Assembly: GCA_964036275.1 (NCBI GenBank)
Contig: OZ038438.1
Coordinates: 3,292,978 to 3,356,977 of the forward strand
DNA length: 64,000 nucleotides
Direction: 5' to 3'
Source of the DNA: Litoditis marina
Taxonomy: Eukaryota; Nematoda; Chromadorea; Rhabditida; Rhabditidae
Shown: positions 51,401-64,000 of the stretch, piece by piece
Numbering within the stretch: position 1 is the first letter of the stretch
Layout of the letters: each line of letters starts with the position of its first letter
Position numbers and translations under genes: made by a program
The notes under the pieces: model-generated
The model's database searches: none
What the model was told of the DNA's origin: nothing
Seen by the model: only the letters and a program-made list of their open reading frames with translations

Positions 51401-54400
51401 CCGTGTGACAATTTTCTTTCATGTTCCGATATTACAGATTATCTTGATGTCGGCCACTATGGAAGGGAACTTGAAGTTGTTCATGGAGTATTTTGGACAA
51501 AATGTTCAAGTGAAGCACATTGATAGTAAGTTCAACCTGACTATTGAAAGATTCGGTCCGTGTTCCCCATGTAAAGTTGTCCGAAAAGGCAGAATAAATA
51601 GAGAAACGAGCTGCTTTTTCGCCGAAAATGAGAGAATCTATCTTTTTGGTGCCAATTCAATAATTTTCACCTTTTTCAATTTATAGACGGACTCCTATTT
51701 GTCGAATAGTCGAACCTTACTGGTGTGTGTCTGTGTAGTGATCACTGATCTGTTTCCGTTCGATACTTGACTTTGTTGTCCACAGAAATTTATTGAAACT
51801 TGGGTGTTTTATTTGGGCAACCAAACTATAAAACAGGATGGAAGCTCAACTTTTCATAAGTAAAGTGCGACTGTTGGTGAAATTAGGGTAGTTGAACTCC
51901 CGGTTTGAAAGAAAAGTGGGTGATTTAATGAAGAATCCAACAAAGTCGCCCAACATTTGTTGAATCCGTTCAGTTCCATCCCGTCTGTTTCCCGTGGACA
52001 AGTTCTTTCTCGGCGACGTGCTGGCGCTGACTGGATATACACCAGCAGAAAGTGTCTTCGGGGGTCACTTCCCACCCGTCAGTAGGTTGGTCTTTACGTG
52101 TATCATCCACATGTTTGGAATGCTCATATTCTAAATAAAGGGTCAATATGATATAATCTATTAGTTACACTGTCTATCTAACTAGTATTCTTCCATTCTA
52201 CTCAGTGGAGAATCGTTTTAATATAAGTATTACTGAGAGGTCATGTTTCCATGTTTACCAGTTCGTCTTTGCTCCCTGTGAAAATTATTCAGCTCACGTT
52301 TTTCATCGCTGGTGTCTCATGCCAGTTAACTATCGTATCATCTCGTCACAAATTATTTGGGGTGAACACGAGCTGTACCACTTTCTGATACTCTTTTTTA
52401 GTTTCTATTACTGTTGCTGAGCCTTTCCTTATACACTAACTGTTGCAGCTTTCCGACAGTCAGCTGTTGGGACGGCATCACTGGCAATTCGGGGTTAAGT
52501 CAGATGACGGAAGCGAACCAACCTCCCAATCAGCTAGATTGCGGGATTGCTCAGGTACGCCCCTGCTCGCATATTCGCAATAAAGACGGCAAATGTATTT
52601 TTGATTGATTTATTTACATGCAAGCATGTGAGATACACAGAGAAACAGAAAGTAAATGAAAACCAACTGAATTTGAGCAATATGACGTCGCAATTGGTTG
52701 AGCTATGCTGGGAAGCGTTTTCGCTTACTTCCCGGCCAATAAGCGAGTGTGCAGATCAAATATGGGCAGACGAGCTAGCAAACCCCGCCCCCTACCAAAT
52801 TGACCGTACTTTGTCCACAACGGTTTGACAAAACCTGTAGCTCGTCTCATTTGTGTGGAAGTAGGCGGTCATTAAATAGTGTTGTTTGATTCTAATCGAG
52901 TGTTGAGAAATTCTATTTGACGTTTTCAGAACCAGTCGCAGCCTGTACCTGACAATATGCTTTATCCCCTGGCCAAACAGCTGGCAAGGTAACTTTTTTG
53001 TTCTCGTTTTTTGTTGTTGTTATGTGAACTAGTTGTCATTATATTTCATGCTTTTCAATTTAAGTGTCAGTCAAATGGAAATGGATGGAACAAGTATGCA
53101 ATATGCTCCAGCAATGTACCATCCAGGTTTGTCCTCTTAATAATTTGGACGGTTTATAACTGATCCTCATTTTACCCGATTATTCATCTCGTATACATTT
53201 CTGCTCCCTATATGATTTTTTCGGGCCTTCAAACTCCTAGATCCGTGTTCAATGTACTAGTTTTTAGTGCATATCTCGAATCTGACATATTAGAAGTTGT
53301 TAGAATGTAGTGTCTGGTTGTAGGAACATCAATGGTACCCGAGACGCAGTTCAATGATCAATCGGCAGATGTTTATGATATGCAGTGCGATGGCGTGGCT
53401 CCGGAAGTAATGGAGCAATTCAGGCAAATGGGAATGCAAGGTGTGTCGCCTGTAGAGCATTCTATGTTTCTCAGTTCATACACATTTACGTATCTACAGG
53501 TCTTTTAAAGTCATTGAGGAAATCTACTAACTATTTTGACGTTACCAATTGACTAGTAACGTTTCGGTCGCTCTAGGTCAACCTCAAAAACTACAAATAC
53601 AACAAAAGGAGATAGATTTGAATATTCTCTCTCGTCCTGCCGTGTTTGCAGTTTGATCACCGTACGTTTCCGAGTTTCGCCGATATTTGAAAATACTACT
53701 GCGTTCGGATTTTGTTTGTAATCGTTTTTCAAACGCTCCATTCTGTTCATTACTTCATTTCTAACATTTGCGTGCACATTCAGGTTATGTTCAAGACACC
53801 AACTTCACTACGAACAACCCTCATGAGGCGAATCCAACCACATGGCAACATACGGTGAGTTGTGTGCTTATTGTGTTTTTGCTTCGTAGAATTTATGTTC
53901 ATTGGATTTGAAGTTTGGTCCAAAGCGCTTACTGTAGAAGGTTACAGATGGGTGGAACAGAGTATATGTATCGGCTGGCGTGTTCGCTAGGTCCTATGTT
54001 TCAGTGGTGCGCACTACTTGTAAGCTCTTTCCAGCAATCCTTTGTGACGTTTCCTGAGACACATAACGAGCTGCACAGATGGGAACCTCAACCTCTTCAG
54101 GTTCGTTTATGGTACTGAACTCGAGAAAAATGAGTTTAGATGATTAGATGATTCTCCTTTTTCGATTCTGAATTGTGTGTGCTGCTTTAGTATGCCTAAT
54201 CTTTCAATATTCTTTATGAATAACATACTGCTCTAACAGACTAGTATTTTAGTTGAAACCAGTCCAACTAAATAAATCCTGAGTTGTAGTAATTGTGTTT
54301 TGTTTTATAAATGTGATTAATATCTATAGAATTTGATTATCAAAATGTCATGCTTACAGACTCCCCGAGCACAACCGTCCTTCTACGTTGCTCCAGATGA

Positions 54401-57128
54401 AGAGCAAGTGAATCGTCATTCAACCATGGTATATTTTTGTGCATAGTTCATACTACTTTCCATCAGGTGAATAATCACTTCCGTTCTACTGTGAATAAAG
54501 TTTTCCGTTCAGACTTGCGACAACGCGGGTTTCATTGCTCAGCCGCGTGGAGGAATGCATCATTCGATCTCGCTCGGGGGACAGATGTCCCACTACTCTG
54601 GAGGAACGGATCACGTTACGGTAGGTATCCTTTTCAACTCTCACACACTTGCAACCTCGGCCTAATAGACGGAAGTAGACCAGTGGCCGTATTCACCGAT
54701 CCTCGGGAAGCTAAAATACCTTCCCGCGGGAAGGGAGAGCACGAAAATAGTGTGCTGGTGAGGAGGGTCCAGAGGCGCAGCCTTTTTACCTTCCCAGGAC
54801 ATTGGTGAATACGGCCACAGAATAGTCTCTTATTCGCGATTGAAAACGGGCCTCCCAAATAATATGTGGCACTCCAAATGGGTAAATGGGGAGAAAAATT
54901 GAGAAGAAAAAGGGTGTGGGAAAATTGAGAAGAGAGTATCAACAAATTTGAATCGAAAAACGGGTTCTCTTCAAAGATATGAGTGAAATATTGCATTCCA
55001 GACTATGCTGAATCGTGAGAAGCAGGCAACCGTCATGATGAAACAACAGTTGAAGATGGCTTTGCAGAATAAACCTCATCATTTCGCACCAAACAGCAAA
55101 CAGATTCTGGAAGGTGTTGAATTCGATCGTGCCAAACTCGTGGAGGTAACAAAACTATACTATTATTTGTGTGACCCTTCCTGTCCTACTAGTTTCCTGC
55201 AATTCCTTATGCGTTTTGGGTTGAACCAACTTAGAGGCAGATGCTATGATTTTATTCAGCTGCGTTAGATTTAGGATTATCAGACGTAATCTCAGTAATT
55301 TGATTTCCTTTTCATCTAGATGTTCATTTCTTCATTTGTTTCTGATATCGAGTGGTGTTCCGTTCAGATATATCGCCACCTCGGTGGTATGCAGTATTCG
55401 GAAAGTCTTGATTTGGATCTCATCTTGGCTACCATCAAGTATTGTGTGGACAGTCCCGTACGTGGTAAGCACATTTTTTTTAATTTCCTGCTATCGGAAA
55501 CAACATCACAACTCAAATAACTAGTTCAACAGAAAAATTTAACATAAAGCCTTATAGCATGTAAATTTATTGATCATTACGACAATGTTTTGGTAGGGTG
55601 AAATTTGGTTCTCGTCGACATTCTACTGCATGTGCATAGTTGCACTTATCATATTCGAGAGAAAACTGATACTCATTTTGATGATTAGGACTAGGGGTCA
55701 ACAGGAGCGTGCTGCGTAAACGTTAAAATGTAGTGTACAGTATTGTACTCATTGAAGGTGCCATTCTGGTCTTTCTTCCCGGCTACGATGATATCACCCA
55801 CCTGAGAGATAGGATAAACAACGAGACGTGGACAGGCATGGCACCAGAGATCTACATGCTGCATTCTCAGATGAACAGCTCGGATCAACAGAGGGTGTTC
55901 GAGAAATGCCAGCCGAATGTGAGAAAAGTGGTGAGTTCTGAGTTCCTACAGTTGATACGTTGAGTTTCTTGAAGTGTGGTAATTCCAAACTAGAATAGTA
56001 CAAAAAAGTTTCTGGGTGTGGCCTGGACTGTTGTATCAACTATTATGGTGCGAAAAATTCTATGTGACACTGTTCAGATGTTATATACGATATCCGACCA
56101 GACACGCATATTTGTTGTTGTATCTGCTCTCTGGTTAAGGACCGAAGTTACTGACCTGCTCTCCTGCCCGGCTTAGCATGTCATCCAAGTAGGCTTATCC
56201 TCTACTTGATTCCAGATTCTGTCCACGAATATTGCCGAAGCCTCTGTGACAATTGACGACGTTGTCTTTGTCATTGACACGGGAAAGGTTAAGCAGAAGA
56301 CATACGACCACGAATCGCGAATCAGTCAGCTGCAGTTGTCTTCTATCGCCAAGAGCAACGCCGAACAGAGAAGTGGTAAGCATACACCAGTATTATTCGA
56401 ATATGCGACAAGAAGGAGTTCGTTTCTAGATGTAAACATGTGAAAAGTAGTTATTACTTATTGAAAACTGACGAGTTTTCGGAGAAAAAGTAGCCCGTTT
56501 TTCGTGTTTATTTTTTTGGCAGTATGCAATCTACTTTCTCTTGTTTTGAAATGATTCTCTATATTCTGAATCTCACCTTTTTCTAACTCACCACCGATTT
56601 GAATATCATGCACACATTTGTTTTCAGGTCGAGCGGGTCGTTGTCAGAAAGGATATTGCTTACGTCTGTACAGCGAGCAAGATTTCGAGAAGATGTTGGT
56701 TACCCAAACTGCCGAAATGCAACGGGCTGCCATACATGTATGTTCATTCTTTTAGATATATACATACGTTCAACAGCAAATAATGTGACTTTCACCGACA
56801 ATTCACATTTTTAGGATGTTTGTTTGCATGCGAAAATGTTCGCTCCCCCTGATATGACAGTGAAGCAATTCTTGAAACTTGCTCCCGAGCCTCCCCTTCC
56901 ATCCGCGATTGATACCAGTATGAGATTTTTGGAGGTAAGTATTCTTGATTTTCTATAATATTTTTATATTTATAGTAATATTTTTTGGAGGTAAGAGTCT
57001 TATTATTATTACTATTATTATTTAGCTATCTATTACGAATAGTTTGGCCCGCTGAGCCAATTCTCAACTAGTCTGACTTTATGGTAGCCTGAAACAGATA
57101 TTAGAAGATAAGTTTTGACGATTTCTCT

Positions 57129-57193
<65 letters not shown>

Positions 57194-60100
57194 TCTATCT
57201 TTTCATTCCTTGTCATTGATTTCGGTTGATTTGATTTTGGTAGCGTGTATTGTTTGAAGAGTTGTGTCTTCTTGTAGCAACTGGGTGCTCTATATTCCGA
57301 GTCCAGTACGAAAGATGTGAACAAATTCGATGCCCCATTCATGAATCTGCGAGAGGCTGAGTTGACTACTCTGGGGAAACTCATCGCACAGTTGCCGCTC
57401 GACCCACAGTTGGGTGAGTGTACCGCTCCAGAATGTTTCGTTGATAAATTTGAGGTACAAATGTTTTTTGGTCTTTCAAATGAAAGAGTTAGTTTGTTTC
57501 ATGGATTGTCATATTGTGACAGTTTTCGTGTGTACATCCCTGAGTCCTTGCCAACTCCTTTCCTGCGGTCCGTGTGTACTACCTGAAAATGTGTTGACTG
57601 TTTTTTTCATTATAATTAGCGATAGTTACCTAGTCTAATAGTGAATCTATCTTGAAAAGTGGTTGTATCCTACTGGTGTGTGCGAGTTCTTCATTTGCCT
57701 ATTTTCAGCTCGTCTTCTCCTGTTTGGCTTGGCACTCAAGTGTCTATCCTCAGCTGTAACGCTGGTGGCTGCCTTGTCTCACAGGGATCCTTGTAAGTTC
57801 ACGTTGGCAATATTTCTTTGTTTGGTACCCTTTTAGTACAGTGGCTCAAATTTCTGTACCACAACAATATTGGAATAGGTGAACATTATGTATGTTGAGC
57901 ATGGCTGAGTTTTAATTCGCAACACCTCTGCCTAAGCTTGGGGGAGGAGTTGTTAGCTAGCGATGAGTTTTACTTTCATCATCATTACTGTTTGGAAACT
58001 AGCATTCTCTGTTTTCTATTTCAGTCATACTACCTAATTTGGATGATAGGGACAAGGCCAACTCAGCTAGGGACCAATTCGGCCTCTACGACTTCTCGGA
58101 TCATATTGCTCTCCTCAGGTATCAATTTTCGTCCTCCTCTTGTTAATCTCGAGTATTACCAGTAGCCTCCCAATAGAAGGAAATAATTATGATGTGGTGA
58201 GCTGGAGATGATTGAAAACCCTGAAAACTTGCTGTTTTCAAAATAAAACAGTAAAATGCTGAATGGACTGTTGAAGTTTGTATTCTCGTTTTCATATGTT
58301 CTTTTACGAGATTGTTATAGTTAAGGTATCAGCCATTGATTCAATTCTTTTATTTGCAGGGTTTTCCGGGAGTTTGATTCCAAAGGCAACAAGGAAGCGT
58401 CGTTTTGGTGTCGTCAGAACTTCATCGCTTACCACTCGCTGCGTATGATTCAAGGAATTCGGTACGGTTTTTTGTTCATCGTGCATCGTGTGGCACGAAT
58501 CACACTCTTTCCGGATTCGTTGTGAAGTAGTTTCTCCTATTCCAGTCTTCATTTCACTGGAATTTGTGTTAGGGGTGTAATATCCCTAGTTTTCGAAATT
58601 AATACATTTTCGCATGCGCACTAGCTTTTGACATGCCTCTCGCATTCGAACAAATAGTTATTATATTCTAATATGACTCTGATCAAAACCTACGCAATTG
58701 TGTTTCGAGTACGACTATTATGATTTATTCACCTCGGTATTTTTCAGTCGACAGCTAGTGATCGAGCTGAGAAGAGCCGGACTCATCACATTCGATGGAG
58801 ACTATCAAAAGGCACTCTGTGATCCAAATTACAACAGGTTTGTTTTGGAATCAAATGTAGTTCTTTACAATTTTGGGTGGCTATCTATCATTTTCGGTCA
58901 AAGACGGGAGACGATGGTTATTTTCTTTACATTCTTGGGTTACTACTTATTAGTTTTCCTATTTCTAATCATAGACATGAGACCATTTTTGTGGTTGCAG
59001 GTACTCTGACTGCTGGCCGATGGTGCAAGCGGCCATTGTGGCTGGATGCTATCCTGGCATCGGATTCGTACGGAAAGGGAACAAACTGAAGAAGATACGC
59101 ACAAGGTACGTTCCGTACACCAGTAAGGTCCGAAAAGACCATCCGTTTTGAGATTAAATCACTGCCCAAGTCCAGTTGGGAAATTATTTTCCTGCAAGCT
59201 ACTTTATCGGAAATGAGATAATAATAAAAAGTATGGTCGCTGGTACCTAGGGTGTTACGTGCATCAGTGTATCGGCCGATATCTTTGTCAGTAGTCGTCC
59301 CGGGTACATTCTGCGAGTAGGTGTACCTTGAAGGCAGACATCTTTGCAGCAGTCAAGAGAATGCGGTCCTCCACCCATCTTCCATAATCAAACGCCAGCT
59401 GTTATCCTCCTCGAAGAGAAGCGATGTTGTGAAGAAGGCGTCTGAGCGTTGTTCAGATCTCGATGTCGAATACCTGGCCTTCCAAGAGTTTGCCAAGATC
59501 TCAGAAGGCTTGACGGTTGGTCCAATCAGCTTATTCCATTTTCATTCCGCACCCTTATAGTTTGCATTTCCATTGCGACAACTTTATATCTCTCATCAGT
59601 CTGCAGAATATGTTACTTCAATAGCAAGTTCCATCCCATTGTTTCTAGTTAGAATGTGACTACAAAATTGTACTAAAAATGAAATCATAAACCAGGTTCA
59701 CAACCATGCTTGCTGCTTCATTATAGTTATGAGAATATGCGCACTAAAATATGTAGTGAAAATAGTTTGGACCCTTATTCATGTTTATTGACTGATAACT
59801 GGTTTAGTTTGTTGTTAAAACTAGTTGCACTAGATTTATGCAGCTTTCATTAATAATTGTCGCAGTTTTTCTCTCGAAATTTTGGAATTTTTAGATCCGC
59901 ACTGTGACCGCGGTTCCTCCCAGTCCAGTCATCCTATTCGCCGGTGCGATTCGATTGAAGCAGAGTATCATTGAAGACTACCAGTTGGGTTAGTAGCATC
60001 TTTCTATACTGTTTGTCAGTTGCACAGTAACGTGAAACATGTTAAACACAGCAGAACTTAGAAACATGCAATGACAAAGTGTGCGATTCCTCATTGAAAT

Positions 60101-63100
60101 GCCAACTTCACGTGACTATTCATTTTACTTGTAGTATATTCTACGTCTGATTGTGCGTCCATACACTTTTTTTTGTCGGGGCAGATACATAGAGCAAAGT
60201 ATGATCATTGATTGTGTGCGATACGTTCAGTGCACTCGATCGATAACCATACTTTGCTCGATGTATCTGTCGCAGACTAAAAAAGTACGTAGAGGGACCT
60301 ATGTTCACACTTCCAGCTCCCAGTGGAGGAGACAGCAGAGTAAAGTGTGATTATTGAGATTTATGTTTTGCGTTTACGCGCCTCTCAGCCATAGTTTTCA
60401 CTGTTATCACCACGACTTGAAACAAGCGTTAAAGAAACAGTATGAAACACCTATCAATCTGTGAACAGCGGCTTGCTCGCTGATAATGTATAGTTAATTG
60501 ATTGTTTCAGTCGACGACTGTCAAGATGTGATTGACGATAGTGAAGTTGCCGTGGAAGGCTTCCCTGAACTATCTGTTCTCGAATTGGATGAGGATATCT
60601 CTGTAAGGGGAGAGCATACGGTCAGTCTAGTTGAACATCCGATCAGTTACAGTTGTCATAGAAGCATAATTCTAGAAATCTGGCTATGTCTGCAGTTTTT
60701 CTACTGAAGAGTGATCATTTTTTAAGGAAAGTTTAATTGCAAAAAGATCAATTTTTTAAGGAAAGTTTAATTGCAAAAAGATCAGTTTTTTAAGGAAAGT
60801 TTAATTGCAAAAAGATCAGTTTTTTAAGGAAAGTTTAATTGCAGAATCTACAGCGAATGCTCCAGCTTCGATTCAAGTTCATGTCTTACTTCATCGAGGT
60901 GATGAGCTGTCCGAAGCTGCTCTCTGAGCCGGTTGAAGAACACTCGGTGAGAATTTGTTACTCTCTTACGATATACAGCGACGAACAACTATTCTAGTTA
61001 CTCATGAATCATTTTTCAGAGTATTCTGTATACCTTGGCGAATGTCCTGATGAGTGATCATCGACAAATGGGCTTCAATCCTGTCTCTAAGATCGCCGAG
61101 ATTTCAAGGATTCCCCTAGCATGGCTCAGTTAGTTTCTTATTTGTACTACTTCATATATCTTCTGGTGTCAAGATAATGATTTGTCTTTACAGTTCCATA
61201 TAATTGCCAGGTTAACAATTGTTTCAGCTGCCCAGCAGAGCATGGAAAACGCCCAAAAGAAGCAAATGTTGACTCCAAACAGTATCAGGCAAAACGATGC
61301 TCCTCAGGTACTATTCGTGTTTATACGCCTTTATTTATGTAGAGATGAAAGGTAGTAGCTGAAACCATGCCCAAAGCACACGTTGGTTGAAAATAATTGA
61401 TAGCCAAGTTTCGGTTTGTTTTACTAGCAAACTCTTTTGTAATAGGATAACGTGTCGTAACTGCCTTGCGCCATTTTACAGTGTAGCTTTGCAACAGTTT
61501 TTCTCGAGAGCTGACATCCAGCCGGCTAATCGTACACTGGAACGCGTAAACACTCCATGCTGGCCTACTGTATTGTCTACTTCCGCAACATTCGTTCATA
61601 CATAACTTATTCCCCACTACTTGGGTGACAAATGCTATAATAATTCCATTCTATTTGTTGACTTGAATTTCCATTTCTTCCAGAAGCCGCGAACTCAACC
61701 GTTTTGTGGTGTCTCGGACGTTCGTCTGGAGAAAGGAAACGGGTCTGTGACTCACCCTCACGCTGGTACGCCAAATGGTAAGTTATCAAGTCAAATAGTC
61801 CAATTACTGTCAAATATGTATATCAAAATAAGCATTGTTGATTGTTGCGCACGCTAAGTTCAGCTGTAGGTATAGGCTTTTTCAAAAAGATATCCTGACT
61901 TGTGGTTAGGTCTGAGGTAGCGGCGAAACGTACTCTGATATCATTTATCTCGCGTATCCTTATTTTATTGACGTCCTTTCTCCTTCATGCGGGTGTCAAA
62001 GTTTTGGGTGACTGTCTTGCCGTTCATATTGCTATGTTTGGGAAGGCATGCAGGGCCACGCGTTGTCAATGAAGGCCGCATAAAACGCAGACAAATTTCG
62101 GTGTTCTTGATGCGTTTCAGTTGCTCAGCGTTTTTCATTGCAAGAAATGAAGCGACTGAAGTCGTAGTACAGCCTGCTGCACTTCCTTCAGGTCTCAGAA
62201 CTAACATTATACAATCTGTGATTATTTAATAGCAAACGAATTGACTGAACTAAAACATATATTTTTCATTAGTTCTGTAACATTTCACGATCAAATCTTG
62301 TTCACATTCACACAGTGAATGCATATAATAATTTATAGATCAAAAGAGTAAGTCGATATTTCAGTATGTTGTTGGAGAATGTACGGTAGCCCACAGTTAA
62401 CACGTTTTATTAGTGTGATGGTAAAATCAATCCTCTTTCTAACTAAATAACAGTGTTTTATTATCTGTTCGGTTTCAGTTGCTTCGACCAGTAGTTTCGA
62501 TCAAGATTCCCACTCTGAAAATGTGAACAAACAGCAGGGCAAAGCGAAGTCTTTCGAGAAGGGGTGAGGCACTGTTTCCACTTGTCGGCTAGCCGTTCAC
62601 TTCTTCCATCACCCAATGCTTCCATTTCATTTGCTTTCCTTTTGTAAAAGTTGTGCTGCTTTCCAGTTACGGTATTATTAGTTTTATGTTGGCGTGGCAT
62701 TAGTTATTTGACTACACGCCAAGGAAGCTCTCAATAGCTCTTTAATCTCCATTTCACTCATGTCACAACTGAAGTCTCCTGCCTGCAAGCATGTAAAGTA
62801 CAGTTGTGTCCAGTTTTATCGAACCAAAAATGTTTCAGTAACAAGGTGGCTGGTGAACAGAGCTGTGCTGGACCCCCTAATTCGGGCAGGGCAAATGGAA
62901 AAGGTGGATCTATGTATTCGGACAATGTCGAGAAACCACAAAGACAGCCGGAAGTAAGTGGATTCATGGCAGATAATTGTGAAACAAGACGTAACTTCAA
63001 ATGTGCACTGGTTACCGACTAGAGTGCTCATTTCTCAGTGAACTTTCATTTCGTCTGAAAACCGGTGGCGCTCAACAATATATTTCTGCAACAAAAATAC

Positions 63101-63958
63101 TGACTAATCAATGCAGAATACGATATTATCACCGGGAATAAGGCCATATTTCAGAGAAGTAATAATAATAATAGCCGAACACCTCAGCCCAGTCATGAGA
63201 ATCGTTTGATGCGGAGTGATTCGGGAAGGGGAATGAAGAATGGGTCTGCCCAGCGAAATGAAAACCTATCTGGAAGCTTCAGGGAGAACTCGAAGTAAGT
63301 TTCTCTATATCCCGGAAACTGGCAGTATAAATAGAACAATTTCAGTTCTTTTCTTTCAATATATGAGACTGTTGTATCGTACAGTAATGACAGTATTGTT
63401 CTCGTTAGACATGCTGTTCATTACGAGGTTTGGTGTTCATTAGAGGCCTTGCGACATCATGTTAGACATCATCCTGAATGCGTTTATTGAATTGGCTGTT
63501 ATAGGGAAGACTGGGGTCGTAATGAGGAAAGTTGGAATCCACGTTCTCGTCATAATGTGAACTATGCGAAGTCGCAGAACTTCCGGGAAAATAGACAATC
63601 AGAGAAAAGGGCAGCTCATTCCATCAAACGGTGAGAGTTTTAAACTTAAACTCCAACTCACTTTGCCTGTTACCTATCCGGGTGTTGTGTGTATATGTTT
63701 GTCATGACCTTATAAAAGAATAGAAAAACACGACACTGGTGCGATGGTTTCACCTTTTTGTTGTATTCTGTTGTAATGCCATTTTTGTATAGGGACGACG
63801 AAGATTGGGGAAGTGGTGATGATGATGGTTGGGACGAGAGTGGGGGTGGATGTGGGCCGGTGGACGATGGAAGAGGTCAAACTTCCCGACAACACGACCA
63901 ATTCAACAGACCTCCCAACTCCAGAGGCAATAGACAGTGGAACAAAGGGTATTTTTAG
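48407..63958 (+). CDS. YTHDC2-like: R3H/DEAH-box RNA helicase of the YTHDC2/Bgcn group, no YTH domain
   Basis: YTHDC2 is a germline 3'-5' RNA helicase acting on meiotic mRNAs. The gene has 43 exons, phases all matching, 1522 residues. Key exons: 48407-48462, 48952-49046, 49145-49232 and 49434-49551 (R3H-like, [15 protein letters not shown]); 50142-50247 (Walker [10 protein letters not shown]); 50470-50636 ([16 protein letters not shown]); 51154-51237 (DEIH); 51438-51525 (SAT). An unstructured stretch follows (exons 52449-55145). The second RecA domain has [14 protein letters not shown] (55758-55930), [16 protein letters not shown] (56216-56375) and QRSGRAGRC (to 56737). The helicase-associated and OB-fold regions (to 59988) keep [12 protein letters not shown] and [16 protein letters not shown]. 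The tail is Gly/Asn/Arg-rich with scattered Trp ([16 protein letters not shown]). The C-terminal YTH domain is absent unless the final GGGTATTT is a donor to exons outside the window. Confidence 0.9.
48483..48616 (+). mobile_element. MITE family A, copy 5
   Basis: Full copy, TATACGGTTAGTCAATTGCAC to ATTTACTTCCAGTATA, in the first helicase intron. Confidence 0.8.
54682..54819. mobile_element. MITE with 15-bp perfect terminal inverted repeats
   Basis: 138-bp element with ends GTGGCCGTATTCACC and GGTGAATACGGCCAC, and a GC-rich inner palindrome CTTCCCGCGGGAAG. In the helicase intron after exon 54513-54620. No coding capacity. Confidence 0.85.
57127..57190. repeat. (CT)n microsatellite
   Basis: About 64 bp of CT repeats in a helicase intron; gives a false Arg-Glu reading frame on the minus strand. 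Confidence 0.95.
60005..60138 (+). mobile_element. MITE family A, copy 6
   Basis: TATACTGTTTGTCAGTTGCAC to TTTTACTTGTAGTATA, with inner arms AACGTGAAAC and TCACGTGACT. In a helicase intron. Confidence 0.8.
60184..60272. repeat. long-armed hairpin
   Basis: CAGATACATAGAGCAAAGTATG at the left is matched by the inverted CATACTTTGCTCGATGTATC at the right with a single difference; loop about 45 nt. In the same intron as the MITE copy 6. Confidence 0.75.
60715..60845 (+). repeat. 34-bp tandem repeat ending in a splice acceptor
   Basis: Four copies of a unit containing TTTTTTAAGGAAAGTTTAAT then TGCAAAAAGATCA. The last copy changes TGCAAAAAG to TGCAG and that AG is the acceptor of helicase exon 60845-60946. 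The repeat therefore sits exactly on the branch/pyrimidine region of a working 3' splice site. Confidence 0.85.
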
Positions 63959-64000
63959 TGGAACACTTCTGAACAGTTGACAGTGTAAAAGAGGGCATAC

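Overview
The window is nuclear DNA of an animal. All genes are split into many short exons joined by GT-AG (a few GC-AG) introns, 3' splice sites are mostly TTTCAG-like, and the encoded proteins are metazoan families (SMAD2/3, SLC26, ABCB9, IBTK, TMEM208, NTF2, YTHDC2-like helicase). Every gene has a plausible 3' splice site 0-23 nt upstream of its start codon, which points to spliced-leader trans-splicing and so to a worm-like lineage (flatworm, nematode or similar). The sequence does not let me name the species.

Layout. 1-6.7 kb, minus strand: NTF2, TMEM208 and an unrecognised gene lie head to tail with gaps of 331 and 395 bp, an operon-like arrangement. 6.7-7.9 kb: divergent intergenic region holding a C-tract repeat. 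7.9-12.7 kb, plus: a TGF-beta/activin-type R-SMAD. 12.7-16.1 kb: repeat-rich intergenic DNA. 16.1-27.5 kb, plus: an SLC26 anion transporter whose introns are packed with MITE-like palindromes and a tRNA-derived SINE. 27.5-29.3 kb: convergent 3' region. 29.3-36.6 kb, minus: a full-length ABCB9/TAPL half transporter (18 exons, 777 residues). 36.6-37.3 kb: divergent promoter region. 37.35-47.9 kb, plus: an IBTK homologue (33 exons, 1186 residues). 48.4-63.96 kb, plus: an R3H plus DEAH RNA helicase of the YTHDC2/Bgcn group (43 exons, 1522 residues) with no YTH domain.

I assembled the exon chains by hand by matching reading phase across every junction. For NTF2, TMEM208, ABCB9, IBTK and the helicase all phases close from start to stop. 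The SMAD has one exon with two possible starts. The SLC26 N-terminus and one STAS exon start are unresolved. The first gene runs off the left edge.

The genes are not an obvious pathway: they cover nuclear import, ER membrane biogenesis, TGF-beta signalling, anion transport, lysosomal peptide transport, kinase regulation/ubiquitin adaptor and RNA metabolism. The most interesting points are the variant SSFT C-terminus and altered DNA-binding hairpin of the SMAD, the helicase with a disordered insert replacing ankyrin repeats, the shortened IBTK, the trans-splicing/operon signature, and a rich set of small inverted-repeat elements.
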